From positions 1,773,608 to 1,837,607 of the forward strand of contig MBPM02000002.1 of NCBI GenBank assembly GCA_001695595.3: 64,000 bases of DNA, read 5' to 3'. Each line of letters opens with the position of its first letter. The first letter of the stretch is position 1. The translations under genes were made by a program, and so were the position numbers. The notes beneath the pieces were generated by a model that was not told the origin of the DNA, made no database searches, and saw only the letters and a program-made list of their open reading frames with translations. The stretch is from Plasmopara viticola (Eukaryota > Oomycota > Peronosporomycetes > Peronosporales > Peronosporaceae). Positions 47,045-61,598 of this stretch are shown piece after piece.

Positions 47045-47294
47045 ATTTGCGTCGAATCGGGGAGCTCATTTTTGATGGCAAACGTGATGTTGAAGTTTAA
47101 AGTTTTTTGCATTTCTGTTATCTAAATATTTTCACTATAGGCAACCGTACAATCGACGATAGAAAAAATTGCTAGACATGATTTGATTTTTTCTTTCGAT
47201 CAAATCAGTCAGAATACGACAGCAGCACCTATACCTGTGCGGTTTCTTGCATTGAAAACTAATTATTGTCGTCTACCACAGCTACAACCTTTTT

Positions 47295-49207
<1,913 letters not shown>

Positions 49208-49318
49208 ATAAGCGAGAATGGATTTAATATGCTTGCCAAAGGTTGGTGAAGTGTCGTTTAGATCTTTTCTGCCATAAGTTCCAAAATGAATAATTACGCC
49301 CAATTTTTTTCTTTAATA

Positions 49319-50062
49319 TTATGTGTACTTGACACCTCCCATGAATGTACGCGGATCTGGTGCAGATCCATTAAATTGTGCATTCGAAAAATCAAAACCA
49401 GGATTCTCCTCCTGAAAGCGCTCTAACATCATCTGTTGTTTTGTCACTTCCTGCTGCATCGCATCCATCTGTACGAATGAATCAATGTAAGCAGCGGATC
49501 AAGTACTCAATAAGTTCAAAATGCAGCGTCAAACCTTTCCATGTCCAGCAAAGACATTCGGCCAGATAAATCCCTTTTTCATTTTCTGCAGATTGATATT
49601 TAGCTCTCCAGATTCTGTGTAAATCGTTATGATTAAAAGTAGCTCTTCGGCACTATCGTACGGGATCGAGAAACGTCAAAAGTAAGACAACCTACCCAGC
49701 ATCCAGTAGCTCTCAGCGACCACCACGGAGCTCGCGAGATCGTGCTGGAATTAATCACAAGTGAGAGCAATACTCACACAATTAGATCACAAAGACTGCA
49801 CACACATTAAGAAATTTGTCTTTGACGCCACGCAATCCCAGCATCACATGGTTGGTTGTGATGTCACATTGAATTTGTTGTGCTGTGACGCTTGGGGGGG
49901 GCTTGATATATATATTAACTTCCTCCATCGACTGCTCCCATTCATAGACGACGCGGCCTGTAGTATAGGGCCAAAAATTATATGAAATCATATGGCTACT
50001 GACAAATCAAGCTATTGCGTACCATCGTGCTTGAAAACGCGGCGCTGACTGATAGCCGCCAT
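49319..50062 (-). CDS. NUDCD2: NudC domain-containing protein 2
   Basis: Small CS-domain co-chaperone of the NudC family, linked to Hsp90 and dynein-regulator stability. Five short minus-strand exons: 50062-50023, 49957-49806, 49744-49696, 49614-49535 and 49468-49319, joining in frame to 156 aa (human 157). Conserved segments are YEWEQSMEEVNIYIKPPP, QQIQCDITTNHVMLGLRG, GELNINLQKMKKGFIWP and the signature C-terminus LERFQEENPGFDFSNAQF. An 8-cytosine run in exon 2 keeps frame. Too fragmented to give a long open frame, it was recovered from its last exon. Start ATG MAAISQRRVF is well placed. Confidence 0.93.
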
Positions 50063-52073
50063 ATATGTTGATCGCGCGAAACTCAACCCCGATTCGGACT
50101 TCTACCAAAGCGTTTATTTGATTCTAAGAAAACATACCTTCTTAAAACAATTGACTAGTAAATGTGATATTTGTAAGCTACAAAAGCTACGACGCTGTCG
50201 ACATACCGTGCATACATTTAACACGACATGTTCGTGTCATTATGAGGGTTTACTCGAGCCACAAGAGAGACTGAGCCTTCACGAAGCCCCCAAAAAAATA
50301 AAAGCGGCATTTTTCACTCGTTGTGACCTGCTCCTCGATCCCCAATAATTGGTAATCTGGCTAGAGGTGCAGCTGTTTTCTCAGTTGTTTTCGGTATCTT
50401 CAGTGAAAGCTTTTAGCTGGTTTTGCTCGACCTGTTCAGCTGCACCTTCTCCGACATTGTTGAGTATATTACATTAGCGTCTTGTGAGCTTCGTGCAAAA
50501 GATCGCGCCTCGTTTAGCTGCCAAAAAGGATACGAAGTTTTTCTCCTGTAGATCCTTCAATAATAAAGTTGGTCTACAAAAACTATTCTGCGTCGCTCAA
50601 GGCACAACAAAGCCGCGGTTTAAAACAAGACTGAATTGCAGAACGTCAAGTTTCAAGAAAGCCTATTAAATTTCAAAATAACTGTCTTTTCATTCCACGT
50701 ACAACATTACCAGAGTGCGTGAATGTATTTCCGTCGAAAAGTTTTTTCAACGTCGATGATGTTATGGCATCGTTGCGATCGAATTTTACTGATGCGTCTG
50801 CACATCGGCGGAAATCGCCTGACGTAGGAATTCAACATCCATCAAAACCTCTCCGCTCTCTTCTACACAATTTAAGAGCGGCAAACACACCACAAAGTCC
50901 TTAGCCAATCAAGCAACACGTGCTTCGACAGCCAACCTCTTCGGCATCGAATCGAGCAATCTCATTATAACACGAGCACTACCATGAATGCTAAGCACAG
51001 CTAAAACCACAAGCAATACATGTCTTTCCAGCACTGCGTTAGCACCGCAATAAACATCGAATCATACAATGAAGAAACACAGACCATCATGTCATGTACT
51101 CACCCATTGCCAGTACTTGCATTAATTCATTCACAGTCGCTTTCCATTCCATCATTCTACAAAATATCTCTTGTCCCTATTCAGCCTCAAATTTCCCTTT
51201 GTTTAGCCTCATCTCCAGTAAGTGCAAGTACTTCTGACATTCCACGCTGCTCTCCGCAACACCCCAAAACTAGCACAATAACATCATCAATTATAGTAAT
51301 AGTGCTGCATGATAACCCGGATAGCTTGATAAAGCTAATGTTGCAGCACAAAGGATTTTTCATGGCGAAAACTCCAGCGACTCTTCGACGCGCAAGGTCC
51401 TGCTTTAGCCTTGATTAGTAAAAGCGTTATCTTCCTTGTGTGTAAGTAGCTTAATTTCCATCCTTGTCAAGCACTTCGAGGCAGATTTCGGTGCATTGAC
51501 ATTGACGTGTGTCAAGATGATTCTTCGGTGCGTTCGTAGCCGTGCATAAGGTCGGGACTTGAGGACATGATCACGTACAGAATGCGTCATAGTCACTTAA
51601 ATGCACCGCTGTTATTGATGAACGGCGTCTGTGACACAGTAAATATTTTTCATATTTAGCAGTAAAATCAGGAAGTTAGCGTTAAAAGATGCTTATTGTA
51701 GATTTGTTTTTCATCAGAAAATCTTCACATTTCTGTGGTCATCGCCTTCTCATCCCCGTGTGTGCTTTGGTGCGTTCACTTACCTCATCGCGCTGTCAGT
51801 GTTCTCCGTCCACCGTCGCGCCTCCTTGCTGCTACGCGTCATTAAGTCCAGTACCTTCGCAGTGACCTCACTGTTTGGCGCAAGTAGATTGTATCTTGAA
51901 AGCTTTTATGGTGTGGTAACTAATTGTCTGACATATTGTAGGAAAAGCACCTAGACTGTCGCGATCCACCTAGCGTGCTCACTCACACTGCCTGGTGTGT
52001 GCCTGCTGACGCACATTCCTTTCAATTTTGTGCACTAAGTAGACACTTTGGCGTCACCGTGAAACAATTCAAC
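50063..52073. other. Sparse interval upstream of the WY effector
   Basis: About 2 kb with no recognised gene. A 132-codon frame at 51020-51418 (Ser/Thr/Pro-rich, with a SSIIVIVLHDNPDSLIKL segment) has an ATG and stop but no family match, and nearby short frames at 50.5-50.9 kb are interrupted by stops. These could be a decayed gene. The last few hundred bases should hold the effector promoter. Confidence 0.45.
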
Positions 52074-53963
52074 ATGCGGTTTTGCTATTTGCGCATTGCA
52101 CTACTGACCGGTGCCATTGCTGTGAAGGCTTTCGCTAACACAGCGGAGACGGATGTCAAATTGGCCGCATCACGTACGACGTCTTCATCCACATTTGACC
52201 GTGATGATTCTGCTTTGTCTGCGGTCACAGAGATGCACGCGCCGGCGAGTAACGATGACGAAGACAGGGCAGGAGCGACGATTGATGAATTCGCCAATGC
52301 AATTGGAAGGAGCCACGATAGCAAGCACTTGAAAGGTTTGGCACACAAATATCTTAAGCCAATTTTGAGAGATAGAAAGACGCCGAAAGCAGTCTACGAT
52401 GATTTGATATTATTCTTTCCGAAACATAATCTTTTCCTCGACATGGAATGGACCAAGTGGGCCTACTTCGTTTACCAAGTCGGCCGCCGATTCAATGAGA
52501 ATATATACGAATTTTTGATGACGGCAATGTCGGTCATATATGACGCCGACAGTTTGTTCGAGATATTACTTACCGGGATTCGTCATACACAAACGAGGAA
52601 GTTGGCCACAAATCTGGCTAAAGAATCCAACGGAGACGTCAAGCGTGTGTTTTACCAGCGTAATTCTAAACTTGCCGTTGAATTATTTCAACACGAACAA
52701 CATTCAGAAGATACGATTTACAAGATCTCTCGTGATCGTATCTTTGCTTACTTGAAGAAGCACGTTCGAGACGACGAGCTACCAGATAAGGAGTTTCCCT
52801 TTTTGATCAGCTATCTAAGTGTTTTGTTCAACAAGAAGAATGCTTTTGGTACTGCGCTAGCTATCTCGCACAAGTTTACCAAGGATGCTGCTTTACTCCA
52901 AGCTTTACTTTCGTTGTCCAATTTTCACAGTCTGGGATGCATCAAAAGTTTGGTGTCGATTTGGTTGGACGCAAGCATACCTCCGTCTAAAATCGTGTCC
53001 ATGCTGGTGCAAGGTCAAGCGGAAGAGAACCAGTTCACCATTCTTTTCTCAAACGGGCCAGCAAAGAATTTCTGGCTGCACTACTCAAAAGAGTACACTG
53101 AATTAAGTACGGATGACAACTTTACACGCTTTGCAAAGTCCGATTTTGAGCAAGTTTTGAAAATGATGTTTGCAATGGTAGAGCAAAAGCCGCTTGCAAA
53201 TGACAAATACTTAGCGAAGGGCACTTTTCTTCAAATGCTGTTCTCACCATCCGCTGCCCATATCAGCTCGAGCCATGAACAAGTGATAAAGCTGATGTCA
53301 ATGTTCTTGTTGGATCGAACACTTCCATCCGATGTTATATATATGCTGACACGCGATGAAGCAGACGCCGAGAAGTTTTATGTTCTTTTTGTGAATAAGG
53401 CGTCGAGAAGCTTCTGGGTGCGTTACCTCAAAATGTATACTCAAATGAGTGAAGGCACCGAGGACTTTACGCGCACCGCAAATACCGATTTACAGCGGCT
53501 TCTGGTGATGCTGCGTAATGTAAGAAAGCCAAAGTCATCTACAGCTAGCAAATACTTGGCGAACAGCATTATTCTTAAGATATTGCTTTCACCAGCGATA
53601 ACCAGCGTCATCAGAAGTCGAAAGTATTTGGAAGAGACGGCAATATACTGGTTGCACCAGAAGTTACCTCCATCCGCTGTCGTATTTATGCTGGTGCACG
53701 AAGAAGTTGAATCCAACTACTTCAAGATACTTTTTGCGTATGGGCCAAGCTCGCAGTTTTGGATGGACTACACGAATGCGTATTACGCAATTTATCCGTC
53801 TCCACAGAATCGTATTATGTCGACGCTCACCTATGTATTCGGCGACGCAAAGTTGACTCAACTTTTGAAAGCAGCGCTAACAGATGAGGCAACTAGGCAA
53901 CTGGCGGAATCTCTTCTCAATCAACTCAATTGGAGGGAGCGCAGCTTGATTGACAATTCGTAG
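52074..53963 (+). CDS. Secreted WY/LWY-type effector candidate, dEER-like, no RxLR
   Basis: Single exon, 629 aa. A signal peptide is evident (MRFCYLRIALLTGAIAVKAFA, cleavage near residue 21). A low-complexity segment follows with an acidic NDDEDRAG stretch where RxLR effectors carry dEER, but there is no R-x-L-R before it. The rest is helical, with WY-fold spacing: WTKWAYFVYQVGRRF near residue 125, then three related units ending FWLHYSKEY, FWVRYLKMY and FWMDYTNAY, each preceded by a P-S/P-x3-[VI] helix (IPPSKIVSMLV, LPSDVIYMLT, LPPSAVVFMLV). Such LWY-type tandem arrays belong to host-directed effectors of Peronosporales. ATG at 52074 was chosen because it starts the signal peptide. The gene stands alone in a gene-poor stretch, the usual setting for effectors. 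The host target is unknown. Confidence 0.85.
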   Translation: MRFCYLRIALLTGAIAVKAFANTAETDVKLAASRTTSSSTFDRDDSALSAVTEMHAPASNDDEDRAGATIDEFANAIGRSHDSKHLKGLAHKYLKPILRDRKTPKAVYDDLILFFPKHNLFLDMEWTKWAYFVYQVGRRFNENIYEFLMTAMSVIYDADSLFEILLTGIRHTQTRKLATNLAKESNGDVKRVFYQRNSKLAVELFQHEQHSEDTIYKISRDRIFAYLKKHVRDDELPDKEFPFLISYLSVLFNKKNAFGTALAISHKFTKDAALLQALLSLSNFHSLGCIKSLVSIWLDASIPPSKIVSMLVQGQAEENQFTILFSNGPAKNFWLHYSKEYTELSTDDNFTRFAKSDFEQVLKMMFAMVEQKPLANDKYLAKGTFLQMLFSPSAAHISSSHEQVIKLMSMFLLDRTLPSDVIYMLTRDEADAEKFYVLFVNKASRSFWVRYLKMYTQMSEGTEDFTRTANTDLQRLLVMLRNVRKPKSSTASKYLANSIILKILLSPAITSVIRSRKYLEETAIYWLHQKLPPSAVVFMLVHEEVESNYFKILFAYGPSSQFWMDYTNAYYAIYPSPQNRIMSTLTYVFGDAKLTQLLKAALTDEATRQLAESLLNQLNWRERSLIDNS

Positions 53964-55234
53964 GTGCATTTGAATAATAAGAGTTAGCGCATCGCTACTT
54001 TTATTGCGCACACCGTAACTGAACGGCAAATGCAGCATTTGTAAGTAAAAAAGGCCTCTTCGATGAAATTGATACCTCGTGTTACAGTGGCTACCATTCA
54101 AGATACAGTCTACTTGCCCAAAATACTAGAGATTACTGCAAAGGTATTGTGGGTGTAAGCAATAAGGCACACACTGAACGGCAGCCAACAAAGATGCCAA
54201 CAATCTCGAATCAATAACCTCGACTCTGCTATTGCCGATGCTTGCGTCTCATTCACAGTAGCTTCTGCCGCCAACCCTCTTGCCGTCATCTGGCAATCAG
54301 CGAATGATACCACTTTTCAAAATCGCTAAGTTTTCGGCCTCTAGGTCATCCCTGATTGGCTGCAATATCGTAACCGCCAATCTCCTGTTTTAGTGTGCCC
54401 ATACAAGCTCAAATTTATATACTCTGCACGCAATTCAATCTTTCACAGTTTCCTACTCTCCAAAATTAATGGCTTGGGAAACATTCAGTGCATTGTTGCG
54501 CATACTTTACACCCAGTACATGATTACGAATGCGACTCCGTCCTCGCCCCAGACACCAGAATCTCGCTTCACCTATTCAAGTGGTTGGTTGACTCACTTT
54601 TGTTTGACAAAACCTGAATACAAGCTTTCTCTTGATGTATTCGTCGCTAAGCCGATGTGAGAATGTCATCATGGTTCGTCAGAGGCACTGGGCATATAAA
54701 AGTTTCATTGCAAACCTGGTGATGATATTGCGCGTCAGCTTACTCTATTCAACATGTTGTTGCGTGTCATAAAAAATACCAACCTCGAGTATGCTCATGG
54801 ATCAGACCTTACGTTCCTACTTGGACAAGAAGAAACTTGGTAGCAGATTTCGGCGCTGCTTGACTCGTACGAAGCTAAGCTCGATGAAAAGGGTCACAGC
54901 GCTCCGGCAGATATTGACCGAAAAATGACACTTTTCCAAATACTGAAGCTAGTACAATTACAACATTTTTTTAGGGGCCTTCTACTTCGATATAGAGTCA
55001 GTAAAAAGCTCAGCTTAATTGCAACTACAATTAAGAAAATAGTTCTGCTTTCCAATAGAACATGTGCTTTGCTTTAACTGTATACCAGTCTCCACATCAT
55101 TTTTTCCCTTTTTAGCCGATTGGCAACTCTCATGCTAGTACGTGCCCGTCGCCAGCTGCAATAAGTTGCTAAAGCTCGTACTCTGACACTCTATTAATCT
55201 ATGTTACCGGCACATGCCATCTTAGCGTCGAGCG
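53964..55234. other. Interval between effector and 7TM-INPP4 gene
   Basis: About 1.3 kb. Broken frames at 54.75-54.95 kb (for example LLDSYEAKLDEKGHSAPADI) may be a decayed coding fragment of unknown type. Near the downstream gene, TCATTTTTTCCC at 55097-55108 resembles the oomycete initiator (TCAYTYY) and is a reasonable transcription start for the 7TM-INPP4 gene. Confidence 0.4.
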
Positions 55235-58200
55235 TTGGGGGGAAGTGGACGTCACAGGTGCGCCGCAGCACTGCTACTGCTGCTCGCTTCCGCGTCGCTT
55301 TCGTCCGCGGACACAGGTATCAAGGAATCAATCAGCATTGATGTTCTCGTAGCTAATTCGTACAGTCTTTGACGCTAAATTATTGTGGCATTTGAGCAGA
55401 AGTAGACGGTATGGACGCCGTGCCAGCCTTGACGGCCTTTGAGACGCACGTGACTGAGCTCGAGCTCGAGCAGATGAAGAGAAACGACAGAAACGACGCA
55501 ATTGACGCTACGCCTAATTCTGCCGCTTTATTCCGTCAAAAAGCAAAGCACATGTCGCAATCGCTGGACAAAGTGGGAAGGGCTGGCTCGTTGGAACGCA
55601 ATGAAGATGCAGAGACCAAACTTTTGCAGCTGAAAGACCACGTCCAATCTGAGAATGTCAAGGATATGACCTTAAAGCTTGAAGGAGCTGAGAACGCGAA
55701 TGAAATGGTGGGCATTTCGCTTGGTGTGGATAAACCCGAGCTTCTCATTGGTGCGGCGGATCTTGCAATGCATGCAAAAGGTACCGACGTGTCAGTACAG
55801 TCCACGGCTACCTCGGATAGCAAGCACATTGAACGCAATTCGTTGTCTTCTGGGGTTCCGACAAGCACACAACCCTTAAATAAGTACATGGCGAAAGAGC
55901 AAGATGGTGCTTTAGTGGTTGGTGGGTCGATTGCACCTCTTACGGTGCCACCACACGAGGCTACCGCTTTCACAGAAGGACTAGCGATTCCTACAAACTC
56001 ATCGTCGATGAATATAACAGCCATTGCATCCAAAGACGAAACTATCAAGGTCCCGTCCCTTGCAACAAGCACCAATCTATCGAGCGCATTGGGACTGACA
56101 ATGGAAAATGCGGTGCGTCTTGTACAGATTCTTACTTTGAAGTTTGGTGCTAACGCTGACGTTTCTTGTATGTCTTCAGTATTCAGACAATGTCTTTTTC
56201 GCGCCGTATACATCCACCTACTGCCGATGTAGGTCCACAGAATGCCAGAATGAGCACCCGGGCGAGTCGAGTGGCCCGACTTGCGAAAACAAGCTTTATA
56301 ATGGCTCGTGTCCGCTAGGATACAAGACGTGCGTTTCGACCAATTCGTATAAGGTCTTGACGTCGACGGTCACGCCCAATAGCGTCGCCGAAGCGACGTT
56401 TACGCTGTTGGCTGGTGACATTATCGGAGCATTTTACAACCTTGGAAGCGAAAATCCCATTGCTCGCAAAAGCAAGTGGTGGATCACGATTGCACTCCCG
56501 ACGGGATGGAGATTTGTGGCATGGAAAAATACTGCAGTTGAAGTGATGCTACGTGACAAAGAGGAGGTTCGTCAGTCGCCTGTGCGCGTGTACAGCTGTT
56601 TAAATGTGACAAATCGGGCCAATTGCGGCAGCGATTCGCATCGCTTTGGCTTTGTCGATGTCATGACTCTTTTGAAAGATAGGGATAAATTAATGACGTC
56701 AAGTTCTCGTGGACCCATGCACTTTGTATTGACCAAGAGCATTGTCACTGGTGTCAGTGCCAGCAGCTCAGTGGGCATTAGTGTGTCGTTGTCATATGAA
56801 ACGTCATCTGGAGCCCTCAAATCGGCTGCTACTTCCCGACGCACGCAAGAGCTGAGTGTGACTCCTTCTGGCTCAACAACACCGACGCCAAGTGATAATT
56901 TGAGCGCTCTCACTCTTGCTACGATGGAAGTACCTTCTGTTCAAAGAGGCCGATTATATTCGTCATTGGTGTGGATGGACGAGGACGCAAAAATACTCGT
57001 GCTTTCTTTTTCCACATCGACAATCATTGGTCCCGATTCAGTGGACGCAAAAGTTTGCGTTGACTTGAAATCCTCTTATTGTGCGAGTAAAGGTAGTGAT
57101 CCGAAGTCGACGGTAAGTTTTGGCTCGTCCGCACAGGCATCATACGTACAAGGTGGCAATCCTTTCATCAATTTATATGCCAACCCGGGCGAAAGTAACT
57201 TGAAGGTTGAAAGCGTCAATACCACTTTTTTCTGCGTGACCGATCTCCTTCCCTCGGGCGTCACAACGAATGAGTCATGGGAGATCAGGACAAGCTTCAC
57301 CTTTCAAATTCAAGTCACGAACGTGGCTTGGTCTCGTGATGACGATCGAGATGGCAATGGCACGAGCAGATTCCGATTGCCAGCACTTAGTGAAGTTTAC
57401 TTGATTGATGGAGCCGACGTGGTGGCAAGCGATTGCGCGCAGACGTTGTTACACGCAGAGACACGTACGTACTTCCGTATGGGTTGTGCTTCGACTTAGT
57501 AAACTCACTTACGTTTTTTCTAAAGACTCAAGGTACACTTTGAGTGTGTACAGTGTAATGTCCATTACATTCTACGCTGTCGCACTCGCCGGCGCTATCC
57601 TCGTGACACGAATGGTAAGTCGTTCAAACGTGCTACTACATTTGACGCTGATGACTGATTGGGCATCTGTAGAATGGGATTTCGTTCTCTAGCTCTACGT
57701 TCTACAATGACATGACGTCGCTCTCTGTGATGACGATATTTGTTTTGGGGATCGTGGGCAATGCGATTTGGATCAGTGTGTCGACAAAAGTCTCATCGGC
57801 TAGCGGGACAGACATTTACTATGTGCTGCACGCAATTTCCATCTGCTTTACGTGGACAATGATGACGTCGGTATGTTTTCACTGGGTCAGCGTCTTATTT
57901 CATGATGTGGGGCCGTCCAAACGGCTGCTTGCCTTCCTCTTCTACATCCTTCTCAACGTGGCATTTTATGGAACGCAGCTCTTTGGCGTTATGAGTCTCA
58001 CTTCTTTTTACCGGTGCACATACACTGACTATCTTCGAAACCCCTTTTACTCGCGGCGATTGTGTTCGAACGACTACTGTCCCGATTTGCAGCCAAGCCA
58101 GTGGAAATACGCCGTGGACGAGGTGTGCAAGGATGTGAGCTACTCGAACTGGTTCTCTCCGCTTCAGACAAGTGCTGTATTGCTGCTTTTTCTCTCGTCC

Positions 58201-61200
58201 GTGGCGTTGCTTGTGCTTGGAGCGCTTGTGATCAAACGAGGTGTGCGGTTAATCGATCAATCGGGTGATATTTTCGACGATCACGTGGTGAGAGTGATGA
58301 AAAAGTCGTTGATTACGTATTTAGTGGTCATTTTATTGATTGCGCTTGTACTTGGAATGTCGAGCATCATGGACACGATTCTTTACTGGAAAAATTGGAG
58401 CATTAATTCGGTCGTGTGGTATATCATGTCAATTTGGCTCCCAACGCTAGTGCCACCGATTGGATTTCTATTACTTCAATGGAATCCACGACTGCATGGA
58501 ATGAATTGGAACCCCTCAGTTTACGTCAAGGATCCACCCCACCATCACCGCACATTGTCCAGTATCTCAGAGAAAGTGGAAAGTGGCAAATATAACGTGT
58601 GTGGAAATGGCACTGGCCTGAGTGATGGCTGGGCAGGCATCTTGCGCTTCCCGGATACTGAGTACAATCCCATGGGTCAAGCAAGTGTTGATGGTATGCA
58701 AAATGTACTTGCTCTCGCTCTTCAGCTCGTGTCGCCTATTCCTCTGACGCATGCGTGCTTAATTGAGCTTTACGTGGCAGACAACACGGCCCATGAAGGT
58801 GAAAATAATGATAAAGAAGATCAGTACGACGAAGTTCCCGTGATTAATCACCGACGCTCGTCGATTAGTTCGTTTATTGAAAGTGGGTTACACCAAGAGG
58901 GGATTCTCAATCGCCGCAGTCATCGTCTCTCTCTGCTCGGCTCTAACTCGCTACCCGCGTCTCGTCCTGTACCCACTCTAGCCTCAAAGTGGTCCCGTGT
59001 GGGTTTTACTGAGACGGTCTTGCCGACGCTCGTGACGGGTAACCCAGAGACTGGCAGTAGTGTCATGCAAGTTGCGACGTTTTTGTCGGTGCTCCAGATC
59101 CCAGTAATGTCGGCGAATCCCCTTCTTCGCTTTGTCGTGTATGAAATTCCTGAAAAGACTTTGTCATCAACTGCAGATAGCGAGTCACACGAGTCGATGA
59201 ACGCATCGTGTCGGCAGCTGAATGAGCGGGCTCAAATTGCACGCGTATCGGGAATGGGGAGGGCACCACCTTCTCGCCCTAAAGTCTTTTGCGAGTTTTC
59301 GTGTACATGCGATGACATGCTCATGGCCGACGAAGTCAATTTGAGGGCTCGACCAGCATCGACACGCCATCGGTCTCCTTCGTCAACAGTTCTCAGCGAT
59401 GGCCCTAGCAATGATTTGCCTAGTGTCACTGCTGCAACTGGAGCGGCTTCTCATGAAGTAGACACGTCTGTGCCCCGCCTGCGCGTCAAGTCGATGACTG
59501 TGTCTCCACGCCATATGAAGGAACAGTCTGGATTCTTTATCACGAAATGTTTTCAATTTGCGGAAGGTGATGAAATGGTGATTGAAAATATGACGGAAAG
59601 TCCTTTGACGAACGAGATTCCGCGACAATACTTGGAGTTGTTGGTCACTGAACGCACGGATGACCTTGCACGGGCGCAAGCTGACGCTGCGGACTTTGAG
59701 GCGCGGGTAAAGAGTGGTCTTGTTGGCAATTTGTGCGACAATTTGATTGATCAGATTCGGTGCGAGAATGACCAAGCAGTGGTGCAAACGTGGCTCAACG
59801 AGCGCGTCCAGCAGCGTAAAATGTACGTCGAGGCCTTGCGCGAGTGCCACCAATTGTGTATCGACCGAGCGGAAGAAGGATTGAACTTTAAGGCGAGTAC
59901 CGAGAAGAAGAGTCTAGTCTTGCGTTTTCTGCCAATCAACTTGCACGTCCAAGACATGTGGGTCGGTCCAACAGCCGATCTGCGCTCGCAGCGATCACGA
60001 CGGACGTCACCTAACGTGCGGGTGTATCCGACAGTGACAGTTGGAGCGTTTGCAGCTCACTGCTATAAATTTCGTCATAAGGGTAGCATTTTAAGTCTGC
60101 GTGCGTCATTGCAGAAGCGATCGCTGTCGCGCGTGCGGAGCAGTGTGTCCGAGAAGAGCACTGTCGACGTTGTGAACTGGAGTGATTCCAGCGTTCGTTC
60201 GATGGACGAGATGCGATGGCATTTGACTACGCGGTTCGACATGTGCTTTTCGCAAGCACTGACAACGCTTGTGACGTCGTTTTGTCGCCAGCTGGAGTAT
60301 TCATTGCAACATCCAAGTGACCGCACGTTCTTGCACACTATTGACGCTATCGGCTTTCTCTTCCACGTCGAGTCGTTGCTGTCGACGCAAGGCAAGGAGA
60401 TTGGTATGCTGGAAGACTTTTCTGCCGCGGTCAATGTACTCAAGCACGTGTCGTTTGTGCTCGATACATCGCCGCCTGCCCAACTCTTTTCGACGCTACT
60501 GAACTTGCATATGAAGAACACGACGCTTCCGAGCGTCGTGTCGGTCTGTTTAAGCAAAGGCTTTACCAAGGAAACGTACACGGTCACGATCGGTGTGCGC
60601 TGCACGACTGATTTGTGGTCGTCCATTCCGTCTAGCATTCGATCAGGAGCGTTGATTTCCGTGACGCCCGTGATCTTTACACAAGGCATTAACGAAATGC
60701 AGACACTAGCCAACAATGCAAGTACGAAAAAGACGACTTTGCAAGATCTCATCAACCGCAAGAGCTATTTCGTCTTAACGCGCTACGTTGAGAAATACAA
60801 GCAGCTTGCTTGCGAAAAGGTACGTTTTTCCAATTATTGACTTTTCCTTGTCTAATACAAGTCGGGGTCTAACTGTTACCTGCAGCCAGACGCTGTGCCG
60901 ACGCCAATGAGCACGATCGCACCTCTCCTCGAATCGCTGGAAGAGCGTATTACGACTGCCAGCAAGCGACACGTGGTGAAATCGAAACATCCAAAGATCA
61001 TTCAAGAGAGTTCGTACTTGTGCCGGTTGCTGGGTGCTGGCCGTGTCACGTCCTGCAAAAGTGCCAAAGATCGCACGAGCATGTCGGTAACGCTTGAGCA
61101 GGTGCGATTGCTGCGCGAGTATCATGGATTACCTGAAGAGTTTGCGGTGCGAACAGTCTCAACTATGCGGAGCAACGGTGTTCGCCTCGAAAACGTTTTC

Positions 61201-61308
61201 AAAAACACTGGCAAGCGTCAGTACGCCTTTAACGCGTTGCAGCGCTCGTTGCTTCCAGATGAGTACAAGTGTCCCGAGGGCACATATGGTCGTGGCAATG
61301 TGAGTTAA
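55235..61308 (+). CDS. 7TM receptor fused to INPP4 phosphatase (GPCR-bigram)
   Basis: Membrane receptor whose cytoplasmic tail is a phosphatidylinositol 3,4-bisphosphate 4-phosphatase. Six exons: 55235-55316, 55400-56121, 56180-57464, 57526-57614, 57673-60819 and 60886-61308, about 1915 aa. Order: signal peptide (CAAALLLLLASASLSSA); a long extracellular part with Cys-rich and beta-rich regions (TYCRCRSTECQ, CPLGYKTC); seven membrane helices (about 702-1000); a C2-like, Ser-rich linker; and the INPP4 region ending with the CX5R signature CKSAKDRTSMSVTLEQ (Cys about 1832) and EGTYGRGNVS, matching the C-terminus of human INPP4A. Oomycete GPCR-INPP4 bigrams are a described class; this appears to be one. 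Oddity: no ATG precedes the signal peptide in frame. An in-frame TTG at 55235 is the best local start, or an upstream exon is missing. Confidence 0.86.
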
Positions 61309-61598
61309 GAACGTGGACACACGACCAAATGGCAATAGCTTGCCGGACGGTGTCAAGGAAAAGGTGCTGGACACAGCTGTAGCAATGGAAATATGTATCA
61401 TGCACATCATCCGAGTAACCCCAACCTACTGAGTTTAGTTAAACTGTGAAGCTACATATTTGCAAATATAGCAGGGGGTTGTAAGTAATTTACCAATCAG
61501 CGCCCGGAGAGGCCTTTATAACGAACGAGGGGAGTTGGGCGGCAAAGTTTTTGTCTCTATTCTTAAGAAGTGGACGAAATTCGCTCGCGACTGCCAAG

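Noticed and set aside
49890..49905. Eight-cytosine run in NUDCD2 exon 2 looked like a frameshift
   Set aside because: Counting the run as eight gives KPPPSVTAQQIQ in frame and a normal 156-residue protein.
54110..54660. Small open frames downstream of the effector
   Set aside because: No signal peptide, no known domain and ordinary length for AT-rich DNA.
61309..61450. A further exon after the 7TM-INPP4 stop (open frames to about 61430)
   Set aside because: The protein already ends like human INPP4A (EGTYG plus a few residues), so the stop at 61308 is natural.
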